NCBI RefSeq assembly: GCF_024124665.1
Contig: NZ_JAMXSB010000012.1
Location: forward strand, 1-64,000
DNA: 64,000 nt
DNA from: Pleionea sp. CnH1-48
GTDB lineage: Bacteria; Pseudomonadota; Gammaproteobacteria; Enterobacterales; Kangiellaceae
Direction: 5' to 3'
The notes beneath the pieces were generated by a model that was given only the letters and a program-made list of their open reading frames with translations, searched no databases and was not told where the DNA came from. A program made the position numbers and the translations under genes. Each line of letters starts with the position of its first letter. Within the stretch, counting starts at the first letter, position 1. Below, one piece after another: positions 9,110 through 16,483 of the stretch.

Positions 9110-9595
9110 ATGAAAATTGCCTTTGATCTCGATGATACTTTAATTCCAACCACTCGAAGTTTTTCTTGCGGAACGACTGTTCACAATGGCCTGCCCCGTT
9201 TGATATCAAAGGAGCCTTTAAGACGCGGCGCTATTCCATTGCTAAAATCATTATCAAAGGAACACTCTATTTGGATTTACACGACTTCTTTACGCCCACA
9301 GGCTTCGATTAAGTGGTGGTTTCGACTCATGGGTGTTTCACTCGAAGGCGTCATCAACCACCAGCGCCATGCCCATGATATTGCACACTACCCTAACATT
9401 CGCTATTCAAAGTACCCTGATATGTATGGTATTGATGTATTGATTGACGATTCAGAAGGTGTCGCCATGGAGCTTGCATCTCAACAATGTCACTTCATCT
9501 TAGTGAAACCAGAGGAGCTCAGTTGGGTAGATAATATTCGGAAAGCACTAGGCTTCTTGTCGAATAAAGCCCCAACAAAAAACTACGCTCGATAA
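9110..9595 (+). CDS. HAD-superfamily phosphatase-like protein
   Basis: A 161-residue HAD-fold protein. Motif I is intact at the very start (MKIAFDLDDTLIPT, nucleophile and acid Asp). Motif II is the YTTS stretch near residue 63, and the VLIDDSEG near residue 118 is the motif IV acidic pair. I start at 9110 because this puts the HAD strand at the N-terminus; a longer frame to 9056 adds 18 residues with no ribosome-binding site. There is no large cap domain. It is probably a small cytoplasmic phosphatase of unknown substrate. It follows the RND gene by 66 bases and may be read through from it. Confidence 0.65.
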   Translation: MKIAFDLDDTLIPTTRSFSCGTTVHNGLPRLISKEPLRRGAIPLLKSLSKEHSIWIYTTSLRPQASIKWWFRLMGVSLEGVINHQRHAHDIAHYPNIRYSKYPDMYGIDVLIDDSEGVAMELASQQCHFILVKPEELSWVDNIRKALGFLSNKAPTKNYAR

Positions 9596-9598
9596 ACA

Positions 9599-9856
9599 TC
9601 ATAAAATACCGCACCGAGTCGCAATTTGAACCGCTTCCGTACGATTAGAGGCTTCTAGTTTCTTCAAAATAGAGCTCACCAGTTCTTTTACTCTATCTTT
9701 AGATACTGACATAAGTTCCGAAACCTCCGGATTCGTCATGCCTTTAGCCATATACCAAAGACACTCTTCTTCTCGTGTTGTTAAATTCGGCGTATCGAAT
9801 AAAAAGTTTAGGCAAAACCTGGGAAACAAAGTTATCCAGTATGAACATACATTCAC
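9599..9856 (-). CDS. Small LuxR-type HTH protein, possibly truncated
   Basis: The last 62 residues form a complete LuxR/FixJ (GerE) DNA-binding domain: LTTREEECLWYMAKGMTNPE, then SELMSVSKDRVKELVSSILKKL and an EAVQIA tail. The first 22 residues are hydrophobic and carry no recognisable sensor domain. The start is a GTG at 9854-9856, and I see no good ribosome-binding site. Full-length LuxR proteins have about 150 more residues before the HTH, so this is either a stand-alone HTH protein or the remnant of a longer gene. It is divergent from the small gene and lysis cassette on the right and overlaps that gene's 5' end by about 16 bases. Confidence 0.55.
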   Translation of the reverse strand: MNVCSYWITLFPRFCLNFLFDTPNLTTREEECLWYMAKGMTNPEVSELMSVSKDRVKELVSSILKKLEASNRTEAVQIATRCGIL

Positions 9857-10155
9857 TGGAACAACTTATTGAGGCAGAAAATACATCGACCCATAACTTG
9901 AATGCGCGAGAAGCCACTTTCTTTGAGGACTTCATAAGTAAATCCAAAGCCCTGTGCTTTCCTGCAATTCATATAAGCAATAAGTTACTTACTAACAGAA
10001 AAGTACAAGACTTACTGGATGACAATAGCTTCTTTGATAGCTCTGATTTAAGCCCAACTAAAGCACTTCAGCTAAAAAACTATCTATTAGTCGTCACGAT
10101 GTGCATCGATAAATCGTTTCTAGAAAAGACAAGCAGCGACAATTTCTTTAAATAG
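9841..10155 (+). CDS. Hypothetical 104-residue protein upstream of the lysis genes
   Basis: A soluble, mainly helical protein I do not recognise, with no signal peptide or membrane segment. I start it at the ATG at 9841 (MNIHSLEQLIEAENTS); the longer open frame to 9775 would run deep into the opposing LuxR gene. The stop lies 21 bases before the endolysin start, on the same strand, so the two may be co-transcribed. The divergent overlap with the LuxR-type gene is unusual. It could be a regulator or partner of the lysis cassette, but that is inference from position. Confidence 0.45.
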   Translation: MNIHSLEQLIEAENTSTHNLNAREATFFEDFISKSKALCFPAIHISNKLLTNRKVQDLLDDNSFFDSSDLSPTKALQLKNYLLVVTMCIDKSFLEKTSSDNFFK

Positions 10156-10176
10156 CATAACTACAGGACTTCAAAT

Positions 10177-10683
10177 ATGGCAGAGTTTCAGGCTTGCTAC
10201 GAAAAGACCCTTCTCAACGAAGGAGGCTATCAACTTCATCATGTTGCACATGATAAAGGAGGCTTAACTTATGCAGGTATCAGTCAAAGATATCATCCTA
10301 GTTGGGAGGGATGGAAACTTATAGGTTCGAAAGCAAATGCAGAACAACTTACACCGCTGGTAAAACAGTTTTATCGAGATAACTTTTGGCAAAGTATTAA
10401 AGGTGACGACATACATTCGCAGAAAGTAGCGGAAACACTTTATGACTTTGCTGTCAACGCTGGTGTAAGAACGGCGATAAAGCTTATGCAAATAGTCGTC
10501 GGCGCTACACCCGATGGCATCGTTGGCCCTAAAACAATCGCAGCGATTAATCATATTGAACCAGACATGTTTCTTTCTAACTATGCACTAGCAAAAGTAC
10601 ATCGCTATGTCGAAATATGTAATAGAGATAAGACTCAGTCAAAGTTTTTGCTGGGATGGTTAAATAGAACCCTCGGAGTATAA
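10177..10683 (+). CDS. GH108 lysozyme-like endolysin
   Basis: A 168-residue peptidoglycan hydrolase of the GH108 / zliS type. The catalytic Glu lies in the diagnostic LLNEGGY motif near residue 14, followed by DKGGLTYAGISQRYHP. The peptidoglycan-binding-like C-terminal segment contains the GATPDGIVGPKT repeat. There is no signal peptide, so export would need a holin or another route, which fits the holin gene two bases downstream. A CAGGA ribosome-binding site is present. Length and architecture match phage and prophage-remnant lysozymes. Confidence 0.8.
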   Translation: MAEFQACYEKTLLNEGGYQLHHVAHDKGGLTYAGISQRYHPSWEGWKLIGSKANAEQLTPLVKQFYRDNFWQSIKGDDIHSQKVAETLYDFAVNAGVRTAIKLMQIVVGATPDGIVGPKTIAAINHIEPDMFLSNYALAKVHRYVEICNRDKTQSKFLLGWLNRTLGV

Positions 10684-10685
10684 TC

Positions 10686-11117
10686 ATGAACATACCGGGC
10701 ATAAGCACCATTGTCGATGGCGTTTCTAAACTAGCCGATGACCTTTTTACCTCTGATGAAGAACGTCTTAAAATTGAGCTTCAGACAAAGCAGATAGAAA
10801 CAGGGTTGCTCCAAAGTCAGCATGAAATCAATAAAGCAGAAGCTCAACACTCCAGTGTATTTGTCGCAGGATGGCGTCCTTTTATTGGTTGGGTTGGAGG
10901 AGCAGCTCTTGCGTATCAGTTCTTGCTGTATCCCCTACTTATCTGGCTTTGGTATTTCATGCAAGCTCAAGGTTGGATATCACAATCCCTTGCTCCTCCT
11001 CCGCCTTTAGACGCAGAGATATTGTGGGTAGTTGTCTCAGGCATGTTGGGTATTGCAGGTATGCGCAGTTACGATAAGTTAAAGAAAACTCAAACCGACA
11101 AGGTCAAGTCTAACTGA
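10686..11117 (+). CDS. Three-helix holin (GTA_holin_3TM-like)
   Basis: A 143-residue membrane protein that fits the family 'holin of 3TMs, for gene-transfer release'. It has an amphipathic charged N-terminus rich in Glu/Lys/Gln (about residues 20-60). The hallmark AGWRPFIGWVGGAALAYQFLL helix follows at about 60-80, then a second helix (LIWLWYFMQA), a Pro-rich turn (APPPPLDAE) and a third helix (ILWVVVSGMLGIAGMRSYDK). It starts two bases after the endolysin stop. Together the pair could release cytoplasmic protein or particles. No capsid, tail or terminase genes are in the window. Confidence 0.8.
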   Translation: MNIPGISTIVDGVSKLADDLFTSDEERLKIELQTKQIETGLLQSQHEINKAEAQHSSVFVAGWRPFIGWVGGAALAYQFLLYPLLIWLWYFMQAQGWISQSLAPPPPLDAEILWVVVSGMLGIAGMRSYDKLKKTQTDKVKSN

Positions 11118-11122
11118 TCGCT

Positions 11123-12574
11123 TCACACGGGCTTGAGATGCTCCATAATGCATGAAAGCCCTTGCATCATCTTATCTTCGTTCACGCCAGCAAATCCCAG
11201 CCGCATATACCGATTCTGATCGCTACGACTGTCTAAATGAAAATGACGCTCATGTTGAAAAAAGACACCCTGCTTTTCTGAAAGCTCAAACACCTGGTCA
11301 ATAGGGCCAGACGTCTTAACCCACAAAGCCATACCACCATCTGGTTTTTCAAATGATAAATCGATACCTTTCTGTTGATATTGAGTGAGCAATGACACCA
11401 TCAAATCACGTCGTCGTTCATAAGTACGAGTTAACTTTCTTAGGTAGCGCTCAAAATCTCCACTCTTCATCCATCTTGCGACTGCATCCTGCATCGGCAC
11501 GTTCGCTTTATGATTCATGACACTGCGATATTGCACAACCGAATCGTAAAGCGCAGGTGGAAGTGCCAAAAAGCCAATACGAGCCGCAGGAAACATCAGT
11601 TTAGAAAAACTGGAAAGATAAATAATTTGTTGAGCAGGATCTTTCGCTGCCATAGGTGCGATTGGCTGACAACGATAGTGGAACTCATGATCGTAATCAT
11701 CTTCGATAATGGGGATATGATATCGCTGCGCAATATCTAAAATCTTGAGCCGGCGAGAAGCCGATAAAGAAACCGTGGTCGGGTATTGATGCAAAGGCGT
11801 TAAATACAAAGCGCGCAGTGTTTTTTGTTGAGCCACCTTTTCCAGATGTTCGGGAACAATACCTAAGTGATCCTGTTCAATGCCAACCAATGAAGCGCCA
11901 GCGTTTCGAAATGCGTTCCATGCTGGCGCATAACCAAGCGCTTCGACAGCAACATGATCACCAGGCTGCAAAAGCAACTGCGCCAAAATATAAAGCGCTT
12001 CTTGAGTACCATTTACAATAACAATTTTTTTATCGACAACAGAACGGCGTCGGCGCAAAAAAATATCAACCTGTTCAATAAAAGGCAGATACCCCGCATT
12101 ATCACCGTAGTTTAATGATTGGATATCAGGCCGTAGCATGGCTTCATTCATATACCCCCGAAACGTCTGAAACGGAAATAGCGAAATATCTGGACATCCC
12201 CCAGCAAAATTCACCGAATAGGTTACTGCTTTTCGAAAAGGCAGACTCTGAGTTTGGCGAGGAATACGCCAAGAAAAAGCCTCGGGGGAATCTTTGGCTG
12301 CACCTGTACCTAAGCTGGATTCAACAGGCAACTCCTCCACGACTCGATAGCCAGATCTCTGCCGAGACTCAATCCACCCCTCTGCAACCAGCTCTTGATA
12401 GGCGTTCATCACCGTATGACGATTGCAACCACACTGCTCTGCCAAATGGCGAGACGATGGCAAAGCATCACCCGCCTGTAGCTGACCTTCCTGAATAGCT
12501 CCTCTAACCGCCTTGGCGATCGCAAGATACAAAGGCATGTCGTCCGTATTGTAGTTTAAATTTAGCCACTTCAT
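11123..12574 (-). CDS. MocR/PdxR-type GntR regulator with aminotransferase domain
   Basis: A 483-residue regulator. It has an N-terminal GntR winged helix (about residues 10-80: PLYLAIAKAVRGAIQEGQL, LPSSRHLAEQ, NRHTVMNAYQELVAEGW) fused to a type-I PLP aminotransferase-like domain. In the latter, the PLP lysine lies in YLSSFSKLMFPAARIGF and the Asp in IIEDDYDHEF. MocR proteins sense PLP or amino-acid/amine derivatives and usually control a divergent gene. I prefer the ATG at 12574; the longer frame uses a TTG at 12595 that would lie inside the inverted repeat. It is divergent from an acetyltransferase/PaiB pair, which it probably controls. Confidence 0.85.
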   Translation of the reverse strand: MKWLNLNYNTDDMPLYLAIAKAVRGAIQEGQLQAGDALPSSRHLAEQCGCNRHTVMNAYQELVAEGWIESRQRSGYRVVEELPVESSLGTGAAKDSPEAFSWRIPRQTQSLPFRKAVTYSVNFAGGCPDISLFPFQTFRGYMNEAMLRPDIQSLNYGDNAGYLPFIEQVDIFLRRRRSVVDKKIVIVNGTQEALYILAQLLLQPGDHVAVEALGYAPAWNAFRNAGASLVGIEQDHLGIVPEHLEKVAQQKTLRALYLTPLHQYPTTVSLSASRRLKILDIAQRYHIPIIEDDYDHEFHYRCQPIAPMAAKDPAQQIIYLSSFSKLMFPAARIGFLALPPALYDSVVQYRSVMNHKANVPMQDAVARWMKSGDFERYLRKLTRTYERRRDLMVSLLTQYQQKGIDLSFEKPDGGMALWVKTSGPIDQVFELSEKQGVFFQHERHFHLDSRSDQNRYMRLGFAGVNEDKMMQGLSCIMEHLKPV

Positions 12575-12622
12575 CTGGTCTATCAAATAACTCAATTCTG
12601 GTTATTTATAAACAACCAGAAT
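12573..12622. promoter_or_regulatory. MocR operator candidate: inverted repeat plus a third half-site
   Basis: Between the divergent genes lie ATTCTGGTT (12595-12603) and its reverse complement AACCAGAAT (12614-12622), separated by 10 bases. A further direct TCTGGT half-site overlaps the MocR start region near 12573. Two direct half-sites plus one inverted half-site is an arrangement known for MocR operators. The location fits control of both directions. Confidence 0.6.
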
Positions 12623-12630
12623 AATTCAAT

Positions 12631-13290
12631 ATGACTCCTATGAGAAGCCAATCACGAGAAACCCTAATGCAGCAGCCCCCACTAACAAGTTCATCCTTTG
12701 ACCCAGCCCCCATCACTTTGGAAACCAGCAAAGTTCGCCTGGAACCTATGGCCATGGAGCACCTGGAAGGATTTTATCGAGCTGGAAATTATTCAGAAAT
12801 ATGGCAATGGCTGCCTAAAAACCTCTGCGAAAATCTCCAGACAGCCAAAGCGTGGATACAAGAATCCTTAGAAAATGAGCAAAAAGGCGAAGATGTTCCT
12901 TTTGTTTTATTCAACCAAGAAAGTGGACAGATCATTGGCAGCAGCCGATACCTCAATATTGACCGAGCCAATCGTGTGCTAGAAATTGGCCATACTTTTA
13001 TTACACCTGAATTCCAGCGCAGTTTCGTCAATACCCATGCGAAATTCTTACTATTGGGTCATGCATTTGAACAACTTGGTGCCCAACGGGTTGAGTTTCG
13101 AACTCACGAAAAAAATGAACGTTCCCGCAACGCCATTGCGCGACTGGGTGCCCAATTTGAAGGCATTCTACGTCAAAACAGAATCTTGCCCGATGGCAGC
13201 ATCCGCAGCACCGCTCTGTTTAGTATCGTCACTACCGAATGGCCACAAGTCAAAACGCGATTACAAACCAAAATGGAGTCATACTCATGA
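12631..13290 (+). CDS. GNAT acetyltransferase, RimJ/RimL-like
   Basis: A 219-residue N-acetyltransferase. The RimJ/L-type fold can be followed from ITLETSKVRLEPMAMEHLEGFY (about residues 29-50), through IIGSSRYLNIDRANRVLEIGHTFI (about 96-120), to the acetyl-CoA loop and LGAQRVEFRTHEKNERSRNAIARLGAQFEG (about 148-178). The start is uncertain: ATGs at 12631, 12640 and 12667 are all in frame and none has a strong ribosome-binding site. The stop overlaps the downstream PaiB-like gene (ATGA), so the two are coupled. The substrate may be a polyamine or other small amine, given PaiB and MocR as neighbours; this is inference. Confidence 0.8.
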   Translation: MTPMRSQSRETLMQQPPLTSSSFDPAPITLETSKVRLEPMAMEHLEGFYRAGNYSEIWQWLPKNLCENLQTAKAWIQESLENEQKGEDVPFVLFNQESGQIIGSSRYLNIDRANRVLEIGHTFITPEFQRSFVNTHAKFLLLGHAFEQLGAQRVEFRTHEKNERSRNAIARLGAQFEGILRQNRILPDGSIRSTALFSIVTTEWPQVKTRLQTKMESYS

Positions 13291-13874
13291 CCCACAAGCA
13301 GTCAGACAAAGTCACCAAACAACAGGCCTGGCAATTGGTTCGCGATTATCCATTTGCTCAATTGCACTTTCTGACCTCACCAAGCTCGTTAGATAACATC
13401 ATCCATCTGCCAGTTTATCTGGATGCCAACAGCGATACGCTCTATTGCCACCTGGCAAATGCCAGTAATCCGCTTGACGACTGGCCTGAAGGAACACCAG
13501 TCTCCGTCGTTTTTAGCGGTCCTCATGCTTACATTTCACCAACCTGGGCAGAAGAACAAAAGGAACCCACCTGGAACTATGCCTGGGTTCATATACAAAC
13601 CAGAGCAGAATACCTATCGGACACAGCACTAAAACACGAGCTAATGGAAAAAATGGTTCGTCAATTTGAGCCTGAGTGGCGCCAGGAAAGCTTACCGCCA
13701 CAGAGATTGCAAGCCATGCTAAAAGCCATCACTTTCATCAAGTTACCGATTCTAAATTGGCAAGCGAGATTTAAACTTAGCCAAAATAAAACAGCCAAAA
13801 CACGACAAATCCTTGAAAAGGCATTAAAAAACAAAGGGTATCAAACGCTATCAAGCTTAATGGGAACCAATTGA
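13287..13874 (+). CDS. PaiB-like FMN-binding protein
   Basis: A 195-residue protein of the FMN-binding negative transcriptional regulator family (PaiB). Recognisable blocks are IHLPVYLDANSDTLYCHLANASNP (about residues 37-60), VVFSGPHAYISPTWAEEQKE (about 73-92) and TWNYAWVHIQTRAEYL. The fold is the pyridoxamine-oxidase-like split barrel. I start at 13287, in the ATGA overlap with the acetyltransferase and behind a GGAG. In Bacillus, PaiA (an acetyltransferase) and PaiB are also adjacent. Whether this protein is a regulator or a flavoenzyme cannot be told from sequence. Confidence 0.8.
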   Translation: MTHKQSDKVTKQQAWQLVRDYPFAQLHFLTSPSSLDNIIHLPVYLDANSDTLYCHLANASNPLDDWPEGTPVSVVFSGPHAYISPTWAEEQKEPTWNYAWVHIQTRAEYLSDTALKHELMEKMVRQFEPEWRQESLPPQRLQAMLKAITFIKLPILNWQARFKLSQNKTAKTRQILEKALKNKGYQTLSSLMGTN

Positions 13875-13877
13875 CTT

Positions 13878-13920
13878 AAAAAAAGTAAGTTATTACCTAA
13901 GTAATAAATTACTTACTTTT
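13878..13920. terminator. Hairpin after the PaiB gene
   Basis: The arms AAAAGTAAG (13881-13889) and CTTACTTTT (13912-13920) are extended inward by TTATTAC/GTAATAA, with a small bulge. It begins just after the paiB stop, and A/T tracts flank both sides. It could end transcription from the acetyltransferase/PaiB operon. Confidence 0.5.
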
Positions 13921-14015
13921 CAATTTGTTACAGTTTCATGATCGTGTAGAAATAAGGGAATATTGATCAATTCGACTTATAGACAAGAGTTTCGCCGAAA
14001 CTTATAATCAAGATT

Positions 14016-14106
14016 GGTTACCAAAGGGTAAATTGAAGTGAAAGCTTCAAGACACAAAACTACCGGTCTAAGGGTATGTGCCTATTGATAGCGGAGTTGC
14101 TGGACC
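14016..14106 (+). ncRNA. Cyclic di-GMP-I (GEMM-I) riboswitch
   Basis: The sequence can be aligned block by block with the Vibrio cholerae Vc2 aptamer. GGTTACCAAAGGGTAAA matches GGUCACGCACAGGGCAAA. The P1b hairpin TTGAAG...CTTCAA carries a GAAA tetraloop. GACACAAAACTACCGG matches GACGCAAAGCCUCCGG. The tetraloop-receptor side TGATAGCGGAGTTGCTGG matches GGUAGCGGGGUUACCGAUGG. It lies on the sense strand, ending 114 bases upstream of the start codon of an HD-GYP-like gene, which is the kind of gene GEMM-I elements often control. Which dinucleotide it prefers (c-di-GMP or cGAMP) is not established here. Confidence 0.85.
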
Positions 14107-14141
14107 ACGTCATTGAGCAGCCTCCTAGTCACTCTAGATTC

Positions 14142-14159
14142 CCAAAAACCGGTTTTTGG
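14142..14159. promoter_or_regulatory. Perfect 18-bp palindrome in the riboswitch leader
   Basis: CCAAAAACCGGTTTTTGG is fully self-complementary. It lies between the GEMM-I aptamer and the HD-GYP-like start codon. In RNA it would form a 7-bp hairpin with a CCGG loop, and it may be part of the expression platform. No U-tract follows, so it is not a standard terminator. A protein-binding DNA site is the alternative. Confidence 0.45.
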
Positions 14160-14220
14160 CCCTACCAAAATTAGCCAATTGTGACTTAAAGCGAAAACAA
14201 CACTAACAAAGTGAGTCTGT

Positions 14221-15480
14221 ATGGCATTTTTTCTTGAAACAAGAAAAGTCGATGTAAATGATCTGCAAAAAGGTATGTACGTATCCCGCCTGGATATCCC
14301 CTGGGTAGATACCGACTATCCGGTGCAAGGTTTTTTCATAAAAAATAACCTCGACATTCAGAAGCTGTGCAGCTATTGCTCTCACGTTTTTATCGATCTA
14401 AAGAAGACTTATGAGTATTCGTTTTCGTCCTATCAAACACAATTAGGTAGCCAAAGCGAAATCAAAGTCAATCCTCGTTGGCTCAAGCAGTACTGCAACG
14501 AAACTTACACCGAGAGCAAATCGCTTAAACAAGAAGTTCAAAGCGCATCTCCTCTTATTTTACGCGCCTCTGCTTTGTTGCAGAAAATGCAGCCGCAACT
14601 TGATCAGCTGGGTTCTGCTACGCTGCAAGAACTGCATCGCTTGTCTGATGATATTATTGCCTCTGCGATCCGCAACCCTGACGCATTACTTTGGCTATGT
14701 AAGGCTCGTAATAAAAAGAAAAGTATTTTTGATCATTGCGTGCATTCAGCCATTTGGGCCATTTTATTAGGCCGCCACCTGGGTGTTAACAAAGAAATGC
14801 TGGTGCTTCTATGCGAAGCTCTATTGTTAACTTGTGTAGGCAAAATCGCATTACCCAAGCCGGTATGGACTCAATTAAATCCCATTAAGCCCAGCAAAGA
14901 GTTTCAGCAATATCTTCCAGAAACGCTCACCAAACTCTTCCGTTCTCCAAACTTAAACCCCAGAGTATCAACCATCATTCGTAATATGGGTGAAAGAGCC
15001 GACGGCAGCGGTGTACCAGAGCAAAAGACGGGAGATAAAATTCCTTTTCTGGCACAAATTGCATCCATTGCAGAAACCTTTGAGTTGATTATTAACCCCA
15101 TAGAGCAAGTAGGCAACTACACAACCGCTGAGGCGTTAGCTGTCTTGTATGGCAACAAAGGCAACCTGTTTGACCAGGGTCTTGTAGAATCTTTTATTCA
15201 GGCGGTGGGCATCTATCCAACTGGCACCAAAGTGAGCTTGTCTGACAACTCACAAGGCATCATCATCGAACAAACCAAAGACAAACGCATTAGAGCCTTA
15301 ATTGCGAAAGTAAGAGCAGCCGATGGATCTGAGCTCAAAAAACCAGAACTGGTTGACTTAGCTAAGAAAAAGTTTAAAGATTTAAATATTAAGCAAGAAA
15401 TTGCCAATATTGACTTAAGTCTTTCTATGTCAGAAAAAGTCGACGAACTACTGACAAAAAAGCGACTGTTCTTATTTTAA
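14221..15480 (+). CDS. Degenerate HD-GYP-like protein with DUF3391 N-terminus
   Basis: A 419-residue cytoplasmic protein. Residues 1-70 match the DUF3391 domain found before many HD-GYP phosphodiesterases (KVDVNDLQKGMYVSRLDIPW). Residues 160-300 follow the HD-GYP scaffold, but the catalytic motifs are lost. The HD dyad of HDIGKIGIP is Thr204-Cys205 in LLLTCVGKIALP, the HHE motif is NMGE (255-258), and GYP is GVP (264-266). H172 and H175 remain. It therefore probably does not hydrolyse c-di-GMP and may act as a binding or signalling protein. A GEMM-I riboswitch upstream would link its expression to c-di-GMP. It is followed 27 bases later by a DUF1272 gene. Confidence 0.8.
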   Translation: MAFFLETRKVDVNDLQKGMYVSRLDIPWVDTDYPVQGFFIKNNLDIQKLCSYCSHVFIDLKKTYEYSFSSYQTQLGSQSEIKVNPRWLKQYCNETYTESKSLKQEVQSASPLILRASALLQKMQPQLDQLGSATLQELHRLSDDIIASAIRNPDALLWLCKARNKKKSIFDHCVHSAIWAILLGRHLGVNKEMLVLLCEALLLTCVGKIALPKPVWTQLNPIKPSKEFQQYLPETLTKLFRSPNLNPRVSTIIRNMGERADGSGVPEQKTGDKIPFLAQIASIAETFELIINPIEQVGNYTTAEALAVLYGNKGNLFDQGLVESFIQAVGIYPTGTKVSLSDNSQGIIIEQTKDKRIRALIAKVRAADGSELKKPELVDLAKKKFKDLNIKQEIANIDLSLSMSEKVDELLTKKRLFLF

Positions 15481-15507
15481 ATATCATAATTTCTCTGGAG
15501 GTCAGCA

Positions 15508-15816
15508 ATGTTAAAACTTAAACCCAGTTGCGAACATTGCGACAAAGCCCTGCCTCCAGAATCGACAGAAGCCATGATCTGTTCCTTTGAGTGCACTTTT
15601 TGTCGAGAGTGTGTAGAAAATATTTTACAGAATGTTTGCCCGAATTGCGGTGGTGGCTTTTGTCCTCGTCCTATTCGGCCCGCTCATGACAGAGTGAATG
15701 GCAACAACCTCACACGCTACCCTGCGAGTGATAAAAAAGTCTTTAGTCCAGTTAACTTAGAGCAACATCAAGCCTTAGCTAAAACTCTAAAAGCAGTTGC
15801 CCCGCAAGATCGCTAA
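15508..15816 (+). CDS. DUF1272 zinc-binding protein
   Basis: A 102-residue protein with the DUF1272 pattern. A small treble-clef-like set of Cys pairs appears in order: CEHC (about residues 9-12), MICSFECTFCREC (about 24-36), CPNCGGGFCPRP (about 45-56). It probably binds two zinc ions. The C-terminal half is an unstructured basic extension. A strong ribosome-binding site (GGAGGT) precedes the ATG. It lies 27 bases after the HD-GYP-like gene and is likely co-transcribed with it. The family has no known function. Confidence 0.85.
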   Translation: MLKLKPSCEHCDKALPPESTEAMICSFECTFCRECVENILQNVCPNCGGGFCPRPIRPAHDRVNGNNLTRYPASDKKVFSPVNLEQHQALAKTLKAVAPQDR

Positions 15817-15824
15817 TAAACTGA

Positions 15825-16193
15825 CTAACGAGACACTCTCTGCCAAACCTGGCGTATATGCCCTTCAGAAATATGAATAGTGTCGGCGTCCGCTAACTTG
15901 AACTCCGTAGCTCGGTAGGTTGAGTTGATAAGACTTTGAGTATTTTTGTCGTAGGTTAAATATAAGTCTTCCAAAATAAAACGATTTCGCTTGGTATGGA
16001 CTATGTTGCGCCATTTAAGTTGGCCAACATGCCAGCCGTAAGACTGCATCGTGCCAGGACAAACGACAAGTTTACCCTGTAACTTCGAAGTTCCATGAGT
16101 GATTTCAATAATACAACCAGCGAACGAATCATTTACGCGCATCCATCGTCCCGGCAAATCTCCTAGCTGCGCCTTCTTTAACATACCAAACAT
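15825..16193 (-). CDS. Hypothetical 122-residue cytoplasmic protein
   Basis: I do not recognise this protein. It has no signal peptide or membrane helix and looks beta-rich (GRWMRVNDSFAGCIIEITH, RNRFILEDLYLTY). Its stop is 8 bases from the stop of the convergent DUF1272 gene. The frame is clean and the codon use is like that of the neighbours, so I take it as real. Confidence 0.5.
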   Translation of the reverse strand: MFGMLKKAQLGDLPGRWMRVNDSFAGCIIEITHGTSKLQGKLVVCPGTMQSYGWHVGQLKWRNIVHTKRNRFILEDLYLTYDKNTQSLINSTYRATEFKLADADTIHISEGHIRQVWQRVSR

Positions 16194-16483
16194 ATCAACA
16201 ACTCAATTTACAAATGTTCAACATCATAGAGTTAAGTAACACCTGCGAAATGAAAGTTTCAATGAGAACTTCGATGTGTGACTTTTCAAACACTGCCCGA
16301 ATTTGGCCACATTTACCCGCTGGTTTGCCCGTTTCTACCCATCTTTAAGCCCCCTCCTCTTGGTTTAATAATTCCCGTACCCCGGCAACAACACACAACG
16401 AGGTACAACAAGCATCCCCGTAGATTGGAATCAAGAAACGCTACGGAGGGCGATTTTAAAACCCAAACATCGAGGATTACATC

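Noticed and set aside
9744-9947. 67-residue minus-strand frame over the LuxR/small-gene boundary
   Set aside because: It overlaps two better-supported frames and looks like a shadow of the plus-strand gene.
12115-12498. 127-residue plus-strand frame inside the MocR gene
   Set aside because: It lies wholly antisense to a gene with clear motifs and has no family match; it is a shadow frame.
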